Assembly: GCA_009778915.1 (NCBI GenBank)
Contig: WRFH01000001.1
Coordinates: 124,001 to 188,000 of the forward strand
Length of the DNA stretch: 64,000 bases
Direction of reading: 5' to 3'
Source: Elusimicrobiota bacterium
Lineage (GTDB): Bacteria; Elusimicrobiota; Elusimicrobia; Elusimicrobiales; Elusimicrobiaceae
This document shows positions 50,328 through 58,239 of the stretch, in pieces. A program made the position numbers and the translations under genes. The notes under the pieces are model-generated. The model had not been told where the DNA came from, made no database searches, and saw nothing but the letters and a program-made list of their open reading frames with translations. The stretch's first letter is position 1. Every line of letters begins with the position of its first letter.

Positions 50328-52583
50328 ATGGACGATTTAACATCCACCGCAGCAAAACCTGAGGGCAAAATAATAGCGTTCTCCGGCCCTAAAGAGGGCG
50401 CGGGGCGCACTACTTTGCTTCTTAATCTTGCGGTTTTGTGGGCCGGGCAGCAGAAGAGGCCCGTTCTCATAGTGCCGCTGGATCCTTTGGCGCGGCAGGA
50501 ACATACTTTTTATCTGGACATCAGAACGCCGGTAACCGTTGCGGACATTGTTAAAAGTTTGGGCTCCACCACCATTGCCGTCGCGGGCGGCCTTTTGCGC
50601 GGCAAGATTTCAATGTCGCAGTACGGCGTAGGCGTAATGCCGCTGGGCAACAACAGGGCGCAGGTCGCGGCCATAAGCCCTAAACTTTTAATGCCTATTT
50701 TATCCCGCCTGTCGCAGACTTTTGACATATTTTTGGATATTGATTCTTCTTTCCCCATGCAGTCCTTTGCTTTTGACATAGCGGACAAAATTTTCTGGGT
50801 AACGCAGGCCACGCGCAACCATTTAAACACGACGGTTAAAATGTTTAACGATTATAAAGATATGAGTTACCCGCTGGAGCGCGTGGAAGTCATTTGCAAT
50901 ATGTACGACATGCCCGGCTCCATACCGTACGAAGAAGTTGACAAATTTTTTATAAGTTTAGGCAAAGAAATTTCCGTTTTCCTGCCGTGGGACGACAGCG
51001 TTATGGCGGCCTCCAACCGCCGCGAAATAGAGGCTTTGAGCAACCCGCAGTCGCAGTGGGTTTCGGAAGGCCTTAAAGTGCTTATGGACAGAATTTCGGC
51101 AGTTACGCCGTCGATGCGGGACTGGATGACGAGTGTGTCCGACGAGGAATTTACCCAGGCTTCCAAAGAAGTCTGGAACGCGGTTGTCGGCGGGGTGACC
51201 GGCGGCGCGGCGCCTACGTTCAAACATGAAGCGACGGAAGAAGACAACGCCAAAATTTCTTTCTGGGACGAACTTAAGCAAAGAGTGCATAAAGACGTTA
51301 TCAGAACTCTTGAAACCGAACGCATTGTAATAAGCGATGAATCAAACAGCGAACAGACCAGAAAAAGAGTGTCTGAGATTATTGAAGAAATTTTACAGCG
51401 CCAGCCGAACCTGCAGTTTTCAAGAGACCAGAGGTTAAGATTTTCGACGGAACTGCTGGACGAAATTTTAGGCTTAGGTCCGCTGGAAGGTTTGATGAGG
51501 GACCCGGGCGTAACGGAAATCATGGTTAACGCGTTTGACAAAATTTTTATAGAACAAAAAGGCAAACTGACGCTGACAAAATACAGATTTAGAAATAACG
51601 ACCAGGTCTTGCAGGTAATCAAACGCATAGTCGCCCCGCTGGGAAGACGCATTGACGAGTCTGTTCCTTTGGTGGACGCCCGTCTTAAAGACGGTTCCCG
51701 CGTTAACGCTATTATAGCGCCGCTTGCCGTCTCCGGCCCTACGCTGACTATCAGAAGATTTTCGCAAAAACCTTTCGGGCCGGAAGATTATTTCAGATTC
51801 GGCACCATAAGCAGGGAGTGCATGGAATTTCTGGAGCAGTGCGTCAGGATAAGAAAAAACGTGATAATCTCCGGCGGCACCGGCACCGGTAAAACTACAT
51901 TTTTAAACGCTTTGTCAAGTTATATTCCGGCGACGGAGCGCATTGTCACCGTCGAAGACACGGCGGAACTGCGGCTGCAGCAGGTGCACTGGGTTTCTCT
52001 AGAAAGCAGACCTGCGAACATTGAAGGCAAAGGCGAAATTACAATCAGAGATTTGGTAAGAAACTGCCTGCGTATGAGGCCGGACCGCATTGTGGTAGGC
52101 GAGTGCCGCGGCTCCGAAGCGCTGGACATGTTGCAGGCGATGAACACCGGCCATGACGGTTCTCTGGCCACTATCCACGCCAATAATCCTAAAGACAGTC
52201 TTACGCGTCTTGAAGCCATGTGCATGATGGCCAGCGCGGACCTGCCTATATGGGCCATACGCGAAATGGTGTCTTCCGCCGTTAACCTCATAGTCCAGCT
52301 GTCAAGGTTTTCAGACGGTACCAGAAAAGTTACCTATATAACTGAAATAGCCGGGCAGACCGACGGGCATATAGTGACTAATGACCTTTTCCGTTACACG
52401 CAGACCGGCATTGACGAAAATACCGGCAAAGTAAACGGCTATTTCGCGGCCACCGGCAGGCTGCCGATATTTTTTGACGAATTTAAATCAAAGGGCATTA
52501 AACTGCCGGAAACTCTTTTTGCGCCGGCCGTACCCGAGGGTGCGCCTTTACCCCCTAACCCGCCGCAGCAGGAAGGTAAGTAA
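50328..52583 (+). CDS. TadZ-TadA fusion: MinD/ParA-like domain joined to CpaF-type secretion ATPase
   Basis: A 751-residue fusion. Residues ~10-270 are a TadZ/CpaE-like MinD fold: IIAFSGPKEGAGRTTLLLNL is a deviant Walker A in which the P-loop Lys is Arg, followed by DIFLDIDSSFP and KIFWVTQATRNHL. Residues ~320-700 are a full CpaF/TadA ATPase: NLQFSRDQRLRFSTELLDEI, GPLEGLMRDPGVTEIMVN, Walker A ISGGTGTGKTTFL near 515, VEDTAELRL, Walker B RPDRIVVGECRG and the His box HDGSLATIHANNP. In typical Tad loci tadZ and tadA are separate. Here localisation and motor functions sit on one chain. The proline-rich C-terminal tail runs into the TadB start (TAATG overlap). Confidence 0.92.
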   Translation: MDDLTSTAAKPEGKIIAFSGPKEGAGRTTLLLNLAVLWAGQQKRPVLIVPLDPLARQEHTFYLDIRTPVTVADIVKSLGSTTIAVAGGLLRGKISMSQYGVGVMPLGNNRAQVAAISPKLLMPILSRLSQTFDIFLDIDSSFPMQSFAFDIADKIFWVTQATRNHLNTTVKMFNDYKDMSYPLERVEVICNMYDMPGSIPYEEVDKFFISLGKEISVFLPWDDSVMAASNRREIEALSNPQSQWVSEGLKVLMDRISAVTPSMRDWMTSVSDEEFTQASKEVWNAVVGGVTGGAAPTFKHEATEEDNAKISFWDELKQRVHKDVIRTLETERIVISDESNSEQTRKRVSEIIEEILQRQPNLQFSRDQRLRFSTELLDEILGLGPLEGLMRDPGVTEIMVNAFDKIFIEQKGKLTLTKYRFRNNDQVLQVIKRIVAPLGRRIDESVPLVDARLKDGSRVNAIIAPLAVSGPTLTIRRFSQKPFGPEDYFRFGTISRECMEFLEQCVRIRKNVIISGGTGTGKTTFLNALSSYIPATERIVTVEDTAELRLQQVHWVSLESRPANIEGKGEITIRDLVRNCLRMRPDRIVVGECRGSEALDMLQAMNTGHDGSLATIHANNPKDSLTRLEAMCMMASADLPIWAIREMVSSAVNLIVQLSRFSDGTRKVTYITEIAGQTDGHIVTNDLFRYTQTGIDENTGKVNGYFAATGRLPIFFDEFKSKGIKLPETLFAPAVPEGAPLPPNPPQQEGK

Positions 52584-54187
52584 TGAAGAAGTTTTTTCTT
52601 ATTCTGTCCATAGCGTTTTTAGCCGCGCCTGTTTTTGCGGAGCCTTTCAGCGCCTCGGAAAAACAGATGATAAGCTGCGCCATGGAAAGAGTAAGAATAC
52701 TGTGGAATTTTACAGACTCTAACACCGTTAACACTCCGCAGACATTATCCGCAGCGTGTTCGCCTACCGGCGCGGCGCAGACTATAACCCCGCCGCAGTG
52801 GCTGCTTGACGAACTTCCTAAAATGAACCAGCGCTCCGTCGTATATGACCCAGTCAGCAAACAGACTTTGACGGAAGCGACGGTCTGGCACACCGCTCTT
52901 GCGAATATCTACGAATTTTTAAATTACACGCAAAAAATGTATGACGGTGACCTTTCGGGGACGGCCTCAAGCGCGCTGTCTACAAATTATATTACCATCA
53001 AAGTAAATTTTTTAATTTCGATAGACCGTCTTAACACGCCAATCAGAGTCGGCGACAAACTTTACAGCGCGAGGGACTCTTTCGGCGGCCGCGCCAGAAG
53101 TCTGCTGCCGACGTTTGACCTTATTAATTCCCAGATGGAAAGCGCCGTGGCGTCATTTAACGGCCAGGCCGTCGAGCGCGAGGATAAATTCAGAAAAGCG
53201 GCTGACGGCGTCGCGCTTTTGTCAAACGGTTTTTTTGAACAGTTTTTCGGCGAGCCGGTGCCTTTCGCGGCGGATTCCAAAACTCTTAACGCCGCGACGC
53301 AGCCGAATATGGCCGCGTGGATTTTGATTTTTGTCGGAACTTTCGCGGTTTTCTTCGGCGTGTTTTTTACTATAGTAAACATGGAGGACGATATTTCCGG
53401 TTCTTTCGCCAAATATGTAAAACGGAGCAATGACTGGGCGGAAGATTTTAACCGGCAGTTTATAACCTGGAACGTTAAATATATAGTTGTTGGTACGGTG
53501 GCGTTCTTCATGCTTATAGGCGCGCTGTTCGGGTTCGCGATGGGCGGTTTTTCTGGTCTTCTGGCTTTTGCGATTATATCGTTTTTCGGCGTAATGGCCG
53601 CCAGGAGCGTGCCCGGTGTTTTCCTGAGGACTTTAAAGCGCTGGCGCGGGGAGCGAATTAATTCGCAGCTTATGGACGCGCTTATTCTGCTTTCCAACTC
53701 TCTTAAAGCGGGCATGGACATTGTGCAGGCTTTTGAAATGGTCGCCAAAGACATGCGCCCGCCGATAGCGGACGAATTTTCGCTTGTCATTAAAAATTAC
53801 CGCCTGGGCGCCAGTTTTGAGAGCGCGCTCTCGGGCATGGAAGACAGGCTTGACAACCGTCTTTTGTCTTATATGATAAAAGCTATAGTCTTGCAGCGCC
53901 AGGTCGGCGGCAATCTGACTAAAATTTTTGAGCGCATAGTCGAAACCATCCGCGAAGAAAGTAAGCTTGAAGATAAACTGCAGACTATGACGGCGCAGCA
54001 GAGGATACAGTCCGTCGTCGTCGCCATAATGCCGTGGCTTATGGTATTTGTAGTGTTTATATTCCGGCCGGCGACGATGATAAATTTTTATACCACCGGC
54101 CTGGGTTTTTTCGTATTGGTGTTCTGCATATTCTGGATTTTCCTGGGAATAAGATGGGTTGGCAAATTAGGGGAGATAAAGGTCTGA
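52583..54187 (+). CDS. tadB: TadB-like inner-membrane protein with an extra exported N-terminal domain
   Basis: Inner-membrane platform protein of the Tad pilus (GspF fold). The C-terminal part (~350-534) is a normal T2SSF domain: MDALILLSNSLKAGMDIVQAFEM, RLGASFESALSGMEDRL, VLQRQVGGNLTKIFERI and MTAQQRIQSVVVAIMPWLMV. Residues 1-245 are unusual: a signal peptide (MKKFFLILSIAFLAAPVFA) and a ~220-residue domain predicted to lie in the periplasm (ERVRILWNFTDSNT...LLPTFDLINSQMES). A membrane helix follows near 246-268. I know no such domain in classical TadB (about 280-320 residues). A contact to the short secretin is possible. An AGGAAGG Shine-Dalgarno lies inside the fusion gene's end. Confidence 0.88.
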   Translation: MKKFFLILSIAFLAAPVFAEPFSASEKQMISCAMERVRILWNFTDSNTVNTPQTLSAACSPTGAAQTITPPQWLLDELPKMNQRSVVYDPVSKQTLTEATVWHTALANIYEFLNYTQKMYDGDLSGTASSALSTNYITIKVNFLISIDRLNTPIRVGDKLYSARDSFGGRARSLLPTFDLINSQMESAVASFNGQAVEREDKFRKAADGVALLSNGFFEQFFGEPVPFAADSKTLNAATQPNMAAWILIFVGTFAVFFGVFFTIVNMEDDISGSFAKYVKRSNDWAEDFNRQFITWNVKYIVVGTVAFFMLIGALFGFAMGGFSGLLAFAIISFFGVMAARSVPGVFLRTLKRWRGERINSQLMDALILLSNSLKAGMDIVQAFEMVAKDMRPPIADEFSLVIKNYRLGASFESALSGMEDRLDNRLLSYMIKAIVLQRQVGGNLTKIFERIVETIREESKLEDKLQTMTAQQRIQSVVVAIMPWLMVFVVFIFRPATMINFYTTGLGFFVLVFCIFWIFLGIRWVGKLGEIKV

Positions 54188-54188
54188 T

Positions 54189-55103
54189 ATGTCAAACGGC
54201 GTGACGGTATTTTTGCAGATAGTTTTAATTTTAGGCAGCCTCTGCGTGTTTGCCGCGGTGCTTGCTTTGCTTACGCCCGAGGAACAGGGCATGGCCGTGT
54301 CGGACATAGAAGCGCGGCGCGTAAAAGCGTCTTCCAGTTTTGCCAGGCTGGACCAGAAAACTTTGTGGGGCAGGTTCTGCCTCTATATTCTGGAAGCTTT
54401 TAAACTTGAAAAAACTCTTGAAGGACAGCATCTTTTGCTGGGCAGCCCGGAAAAGCCGCTGCCGGTGGACTTGCTTGTTGAAAGGATTATCTGGGCTTTT
54501 GTGATGCCTGTAATATTTTTTCTTCTTTTCAGGATGTGGACGTGGACGCCCGTAATATCTATAATATTTTTAATAATTCTGATGCTGATTGCTTTTTATG
54601 TGCCGTCGTGGCTGATACAATCAAGGATAGAAAAAAGACAGCGGGACATGCTGGGTAACTTTTCCACGACGGTGGATTTGACGGCGTTAATCATAGAATC
54701 CGGCCTTGACTATATGACGGCGTTTGACAGAATTATAAAAATAGCGAAAGAGAAAACAATTTTGGAAGAGGAAATAGGCAAAATGTTAAATGACGTCAAA
54801 CTAGGCTATTCCCGCCGCGAAGCGCTTGAAAGAATGGCGTCGCGCACGGGTGTGCAGGAAATACGCTCTTTCGTCAGCCTGATAGTGCAGTCGGACGAAC
54901 TGGGCACAAGCCTGGTTGATTTACTCCGTAATTTTTCAATTGACCTGCGCGTGCGCCGCATGAACAAAGCCGAAAAGCTTGCCGCGCAGGCAAGCACAAA
55001 AATGTTAATCCCTCTGTTTTTCTGTATTTTTCCGACGGTATTTATTTTGATTATGGCGCCTATGGTGAAGGATATTATGTCCAGCGGAGGATTGGGATTT
55101 TAG
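54189..55103 (+). CDS. tadC: TadC-like inner-membrane protein
   Basis: Second GspF-fold platform protein. The 304 residues have an N-terminal membrane helix (FLQIVLILGSLCVFAAVLAL), a pair of helices near 100-140, the T2SSF domain FSTTVDLTALIIESGLDYMTAF...LGTSLVDLLRNFSIDLR, and KAEKLAAQASTKMLIPLFFCIFPTVFILIMAP at the end. The latter segment is characteristic of TadC. It lies two bases after tadB and is the last recognisable Tad core gene; repeat R4 follows. Confidence 0.92.
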   Translation: MSNGVTVFLQIVLILGSLCVFAAVLALLTPEEQGMAVSDIEARRVKASSSFARLDQKTLWGRFCLYILEAFKLEKTLEGQHLLLGSPEKPLPVDLLVERIIWAFVMPVIFFLLFRMWTWTPVISIIFLIILMLIAFYVPSWLIQSRIEKRQRDMLGNFSTTVDLTALIIESGLDYMTAFDRIIKIAKEKTILEEEIGKMLNDVKLGYSRREALERMASRTGVQEIRSFVSLIVQSDELGTSLVDLLRNFSIDLRVRRMNKAEKLAAQASTKMLIPLFFCIFPTVFILIMAPMVKDIMSSGGLGF

Positions 55104-55109
55104 CTTTTT

Positions 55110-55316
55110 CCCTCGCCCTGAAAGGGAGAGGGCAGGGTGAGGGTTCTGAACACAATATGTACACAACATATTGTTGTTCATCAACTTAGGATTTTTACCT
55201 TATCGGCCCAGGAAAGGCGGGGCCTTGAATAGATTTACGGCACATGTTGTGTATAAAACCCTCACCTGTCTCCTCTCCCTTTCAGGGAGAGGAAAAAGAT
55301 TTGAGGACGGAGTACT
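55110..55316 (+). repeat. interspersed palindromic repeat, full copy R4
   Basis: About 207 bases almost identical to R3: CCCTGAAAGGGAGAGGGCAG, ACAATATG...CATATTGT, ACCTTATCGGCCCAGGAAAG, ACATGTTGTGT, AAAACCCTCACCTGTCTCC, CTCTCCCTTTCAGGGAGAGG and TTTGAGGACGGAGTACTA. The last part overlaps the Shine-Dalgarno of the TPR gene. It separates tadC from that gene. Confidence 0.9.
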
Positions 55317-55319
55317 ATA

Positions 55320-56612
55320 ATGAATAAAAAAATAATAATAACAGCTTTAATAACCCTTTTAACCGCCGCCGCTTTCGGTCAGGACCGCATCAGAAACCGC
55401 GGCAAAGAGCCCGGCATGATGCTTGATTTGAGCAAATTCTCCATGGGCACAATGAACAAAGTCGAAGATAAAAAACAATATCTTTCGACGATACAGCTTG
55501 AAAAGCAGAGAATACAAAATTACACGCTCGGTATAGTTTATGAAAACGCTTACCTGTTTTATAAACGCGGGGACTTCCAGCGCGCGCAGGAGCTTGCTCA
55601 GTCTATTTTGGAAATAGATCCGGAATTTAAAAACGCACGCACCCTCGCGGACCAGGCGCACCGCATGGGCACGTACGGCACCGTAAGCGAAGCTGAAATT
55701 TTGTCCGCCAAAAAGACCGACGCGCAGAGTTTATATTCGTCCGGCCGTCTTATAGAAGCGCAGGACAAATATAAAGAAGTTCTGGCCATACGCCCGACTG
55801 ACCAGGACGCCAGAAACTGGGTTGCCAAAATCGACAAAGAAATAGCGACGGAATATGACCGCCGCGGGGACGCGTCTTATTCCCAGCAGGATTACCAGAC
55901 GGCTTTGGACCAGTGGTATAACGCGCTGCTTATAAGAAAAGACGACGGCGCGCTCGTCTCAAAAATAACAAAGGCGGAAAAACAGGTTAAAGACGCGGAC
56001 CTGCAGGCTGCCATGAAAGAAGGGGTTGAAAATTATACAAACGGCAATCTGCTGGCGTCTTATGATTCTTTCCAGAAAGCTTTAAAAATACAGCCGGGCG
56101 AACCTAAAGCGGCCCAATATTCCGCCCAGCTCAGGGACGCGATAGGCAAAGGTTACGTCAGCTCCGGCAATAAAGCCTATACCGCCGGCAAATATGACAA
56201 CGCCATAGCCAACTGGCAGGAAGCCAAAAACTGGGGTTATGACAGCGGCACGCTTGACGCCGCTATAAAGAAAGCGAACGCGGCCAAAAACGCTCCTCCG
56301 CCGGCAAAGACAACAACCGGTGCGGGAACCGGCGCAGCCGGTACTGCGGGTACGGAAGGATACGGCGCGGGTTTCACGCCGCCTACCGAGCAGGCTACTT
56401 TCCAGACCACGCTGCCGACGGTTGATTCCGGCCGCGTGTCGGAGGAAAACAAACGCCTTTCCCAGGAAGCTTACCAGAGAGGCATAAAAGCTTATAACGA
56501 CGAAGATTATGAAACCGCCCGCAAAGAGTGGACTACCGCCAAACAGCTGGACCCGGGCAATACCGAGGCGGCGACCGGTCTTAGAAAAATAGAGGAGACT
56601 TTAGCGTTTTAG
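55320..56612 (+). CDS. exported TPR-repeat protein
   Basis: A 430-residue exported protein: signal peptide (KIIITALITLLTAAAFGQ), then several TPR-like helical hairpins. Examples are AYLFYKRGDFQRAQELAQSILEIDP near 85, LYSSGRLIEAQDKYKEVLAIRPTD, SYSQQDYQTALDQWYNALLIRKDD, NYTNGNLLASYDSFQKALKIQPGE and AYTAGKYDNAIANWQEAKNWG. A low-complexity Ala/Thr/Gly linker (~315-365) precedes a last TPR (AYNDEDYETARKEWTTAKQLDP). It could be the TadD-like/assembly factor of the preceding Tad locus, since TadD is a TPR lipoprotein, but no lipobox is seen here. Its stop codon lies inside the left arm of the 56611-56796 palindrome. Confidence 0.82.
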   Translation: MNKKIIITALITLLTAAAFGQDRIRNRGKEPGMMLDLSKFSMGTMNKVEDKKQYLSTIQLEKQRIQNYTLGIVYENAYLFYKRGDFQRAQELAQSILEIDPEFKNARTLADQAHRMGTYGTVSEAEILSAKKTDAQSLYSSGRLIEAQDKYKEVLAIRPTDQDARNWVAKIDKEIATEYDRRGDASYSQQDYQTALDQWYNALLIRKDDGALVSKITKAEKQVKDADLQAAMKEGVENYTNGNLLASYDSFQKALKIQPGEPKAAQYSAQLRDAIGKGYVSSGNKAYTAGKYDNAIANWQEAKNWGYDSGTLDAAIKKANAAKNAPPPAKTTTGAGTGAAGTAGTEGYGAGFTPPTEQATFQTTLPTVDSGRVSEENKRLSQEAYQRGIKAYNDEDYETARKEWTTAKQLDPGNTEAATGLRKIEETLAF

Positions 56613-56796
56613 GGTGTGTAGATATACATAACACGCCCGCGCTGCTCAGATTTTTGAGGAAATTTTTATTTTTTTGTGACGAGCATAGCGTTGGCTATGT
56701 AAGGAACAAAAAAATAAAAATTTACCAAAAATCTGTTGCAGCCCGAAGGGTTTGGCGAAGCCAAACGCGGGCGTGTTATGTATATCTACACACCCT
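56611..56796. repeat. 186-base compound palindrome with perfect 31-base ends
   Basis: The ends AGGGTGTGTAGATATACATA... and its exact complement (...TATGTATATCTACACACCCT) match over 31 bases. Inside is a second near-perfect arm pair of about 30 bases (CAGATTTTTG...TTTTTTTGT). At the centre is CATAGC-gttg-GCTATG, and on the right a TTTGGC-gaa-GCCAAA hairpin. It fills nearly all the 201-base gap between the TPR and sensor genes, and looks like a MITE-type or foldback element. No coding capacity. Confidence 0.85.
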
Positions 56797-56813
56797 GGTG
56801 CGGAGGTAATTAA

Positions 56814-57920
56814 ATGAGGCTCAGCTTAAAATGGTTTGTAGCTTACGCGGCGACGGCGCTTTATGTAGCCATCGTCGGCGGTATATTCTTTTTCAATATG
56901 TTCAAATTTGTGTTTGACGAAAAACTTCAGCAGGAAATCTCCGAAGAAGTGCGCGCCCGCGCGCCGGTTATGATTGCGGCGCTGGCGGCCAACAAACCCA
57001 GCGTAACTTTTAACGAAGTCCAGATGATGAATAACTGGCTAAGTTCCGACGACAGAATACAGAGCATTATATATTTGAACAGGGACGCGTCCGTGCGCTG
57101 GCATAAAGTCGGGGACTATATGGGACTGAGTTATGACGACGCGCGCTCACAGGACGTTTTCGCGACTAACGCCGTCGCCCAGGCTTATATGAAACAGATG
57201 CCCAGGGTTGTAATGTACGGCAGCAGCATGTATTATGACATGGCTTTCCCGCTGCGCGCCGCGCAGGACGAGGTGGTCGGCATAGTCAACCTGCAGGTAT
57301 CGCGCCAGTCGGCCAAAGAACTGATAAGCAGCGCTATGGTCCGCTACGCCTCCAGCTGCGTGGTAATATTTATCATAATGGGCCTAATCCTGTATATATT
57401 TATTTATGTAAAAGTGGTAAGCCCGCTCAACAACCTGGCGGGGGCCGTGGATTCGATTTCGCTTAAAGATTTAAAACTTAATTATAAAGAGCGTAACGAC
57501 GAAATAGGCGGCGTGGCCGAATCCGTGTCCGGGTTTCTGGCGCGCATTAAAAAAGAATTTAAAGGCCAGGAAGCGCAGACCAAAAAGAAAGAGGAAACTG
57601 AACAGCTCTGGTGGAAAGCGCTGCTGGCTGCGGCGATATCAAAAGGTTCGCGCGCCGTCGTCGTGGATAACGACAACAATATTATGTTCGCCAATTTTGA
57701 GATAAACGTTAAAAAAGACGGCCCGCTGCATTTGCTGGATATTTTTGACGGCCAGCAGTCAGAGGTTATCACGATAATAGGCAAAGCGATGGACACTCCG
57801 GGAAAAGTTTTTAGAGGCGAGACTTCCGTCGGCAACACGAAATATATAATTAAAGCCGTGCAGCTGCCCGCGCAGGAAGAAGAGCTGAGGACAATGATAG
57901 TTCTTGAGCCCGATAAATAA
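56814..57920 (+). CDS. membrane sensor protein with HAMP and PAS-like domains but no output domain
   Basis: A 368-residue membrane protein: helix ~9-31, an extracytoplasmic sensor domain ~35-180 (WLSSDDRIQSIIYLNRDASVRWHK...GIVNLQVSRQSAKEL), and a second helix ~187-208. A HAMP-like segment (VKVVSPLNNLAGAVDSISLKDL) and coiled coil follow, then a PAS-like C-terminal domain (AISKGSRAVVVDNDNNIMFANFE). No kinase, methyl-accepting, GGDEF or phosphatase motif follows. It may signal through a separate partner or a short complex with the next membrane protein. A GGAGG Shine-Dalgarno precedes the ATG. Confidence 0.75.
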   Translation: MRLSLKWFVAYAATALYVAIVGGIFFFNMFKFVFDEKLQQEISEEVRARAPVMIAALAANKPSVTFNEVQMMNNWLSSDDRIQSIIYLNRDASVRWHKVGDYMGLSYDDARSQDVFATNAVAQAYMKQMPRVVMYGSSMYYDMAFPLRAAQDEVVGIVNLQVSRQSAKELISSAMVRYASSCVVIFIIMGLILYIFIYVKVVSPLNNLAGAVDSISLKDLKLNYKERNDEIGGVAESVSGFLARIKKEFKGQEAQTKKKEETEQLWWKALLAAAISKGSRAVVVDNDNNIMFANFEINVKKDGPLHLLDIFDGQQSEVITIIGKAMDTPGKVFRGETSVGNTKYIIKAVQLPAQEEELRTMIVLEPDK

Positions 57921-57950
57921 AAAAGGTATTATAAAATTTAGGAGAAAACT

Positions 57951-58223
57951 ATGAGAATAGAAATTAAAAAGATAAGTATAGTGTCGCTGCTCACTTCCGC
58001 GTTTGCGCCGGCTGTTTTTATAATAATGCTGATAAGCAGCCTGTCCATGATTTTCACTCCGTCTGACAGTCCGTTTTTTAACGTTCTTATGCAGGCGGTT
58101 TTTATAGCGATAGTAAAAACTTTAATAATTATGATATGCGCGGTAATAGGAGCTTTTGTATATAATTTTCTCTGCGCCGTCGGCATGAAAGGCCTGAAAC
58201 TGGATTTGGAAGACGTAAAATAA
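57951..58223 (+). CDS. small two-helix membrane protein (DUF3566-like)
   Basis: A 90-residue protein with two membrane helices (about 12-33 and 46-70) and the ending GAFVYNFLCAVGMKGLKLDLED. That ending resembles the DUF3566 pattern (GaliYNliaklvGGIxvxle). The start has a good AGGAG Shine-Dalgarno. It lies 30 bases after the sensor gene and 16 before the thioredoxin-fold lipoprotein, probably one transcript. Function unknown. Confidence 0.7.
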   Translation: MRIEIKKISIVSLLTSAFAPAVFIIMLISSLSMIFTPSDSPFFNVLMQAVFIAIVKTLIIMICAVIGAFVYNFLCAVGMKGLKLDLEDVK

Positions 58224-58239
58224 ACAGGAGAGTATTGAA

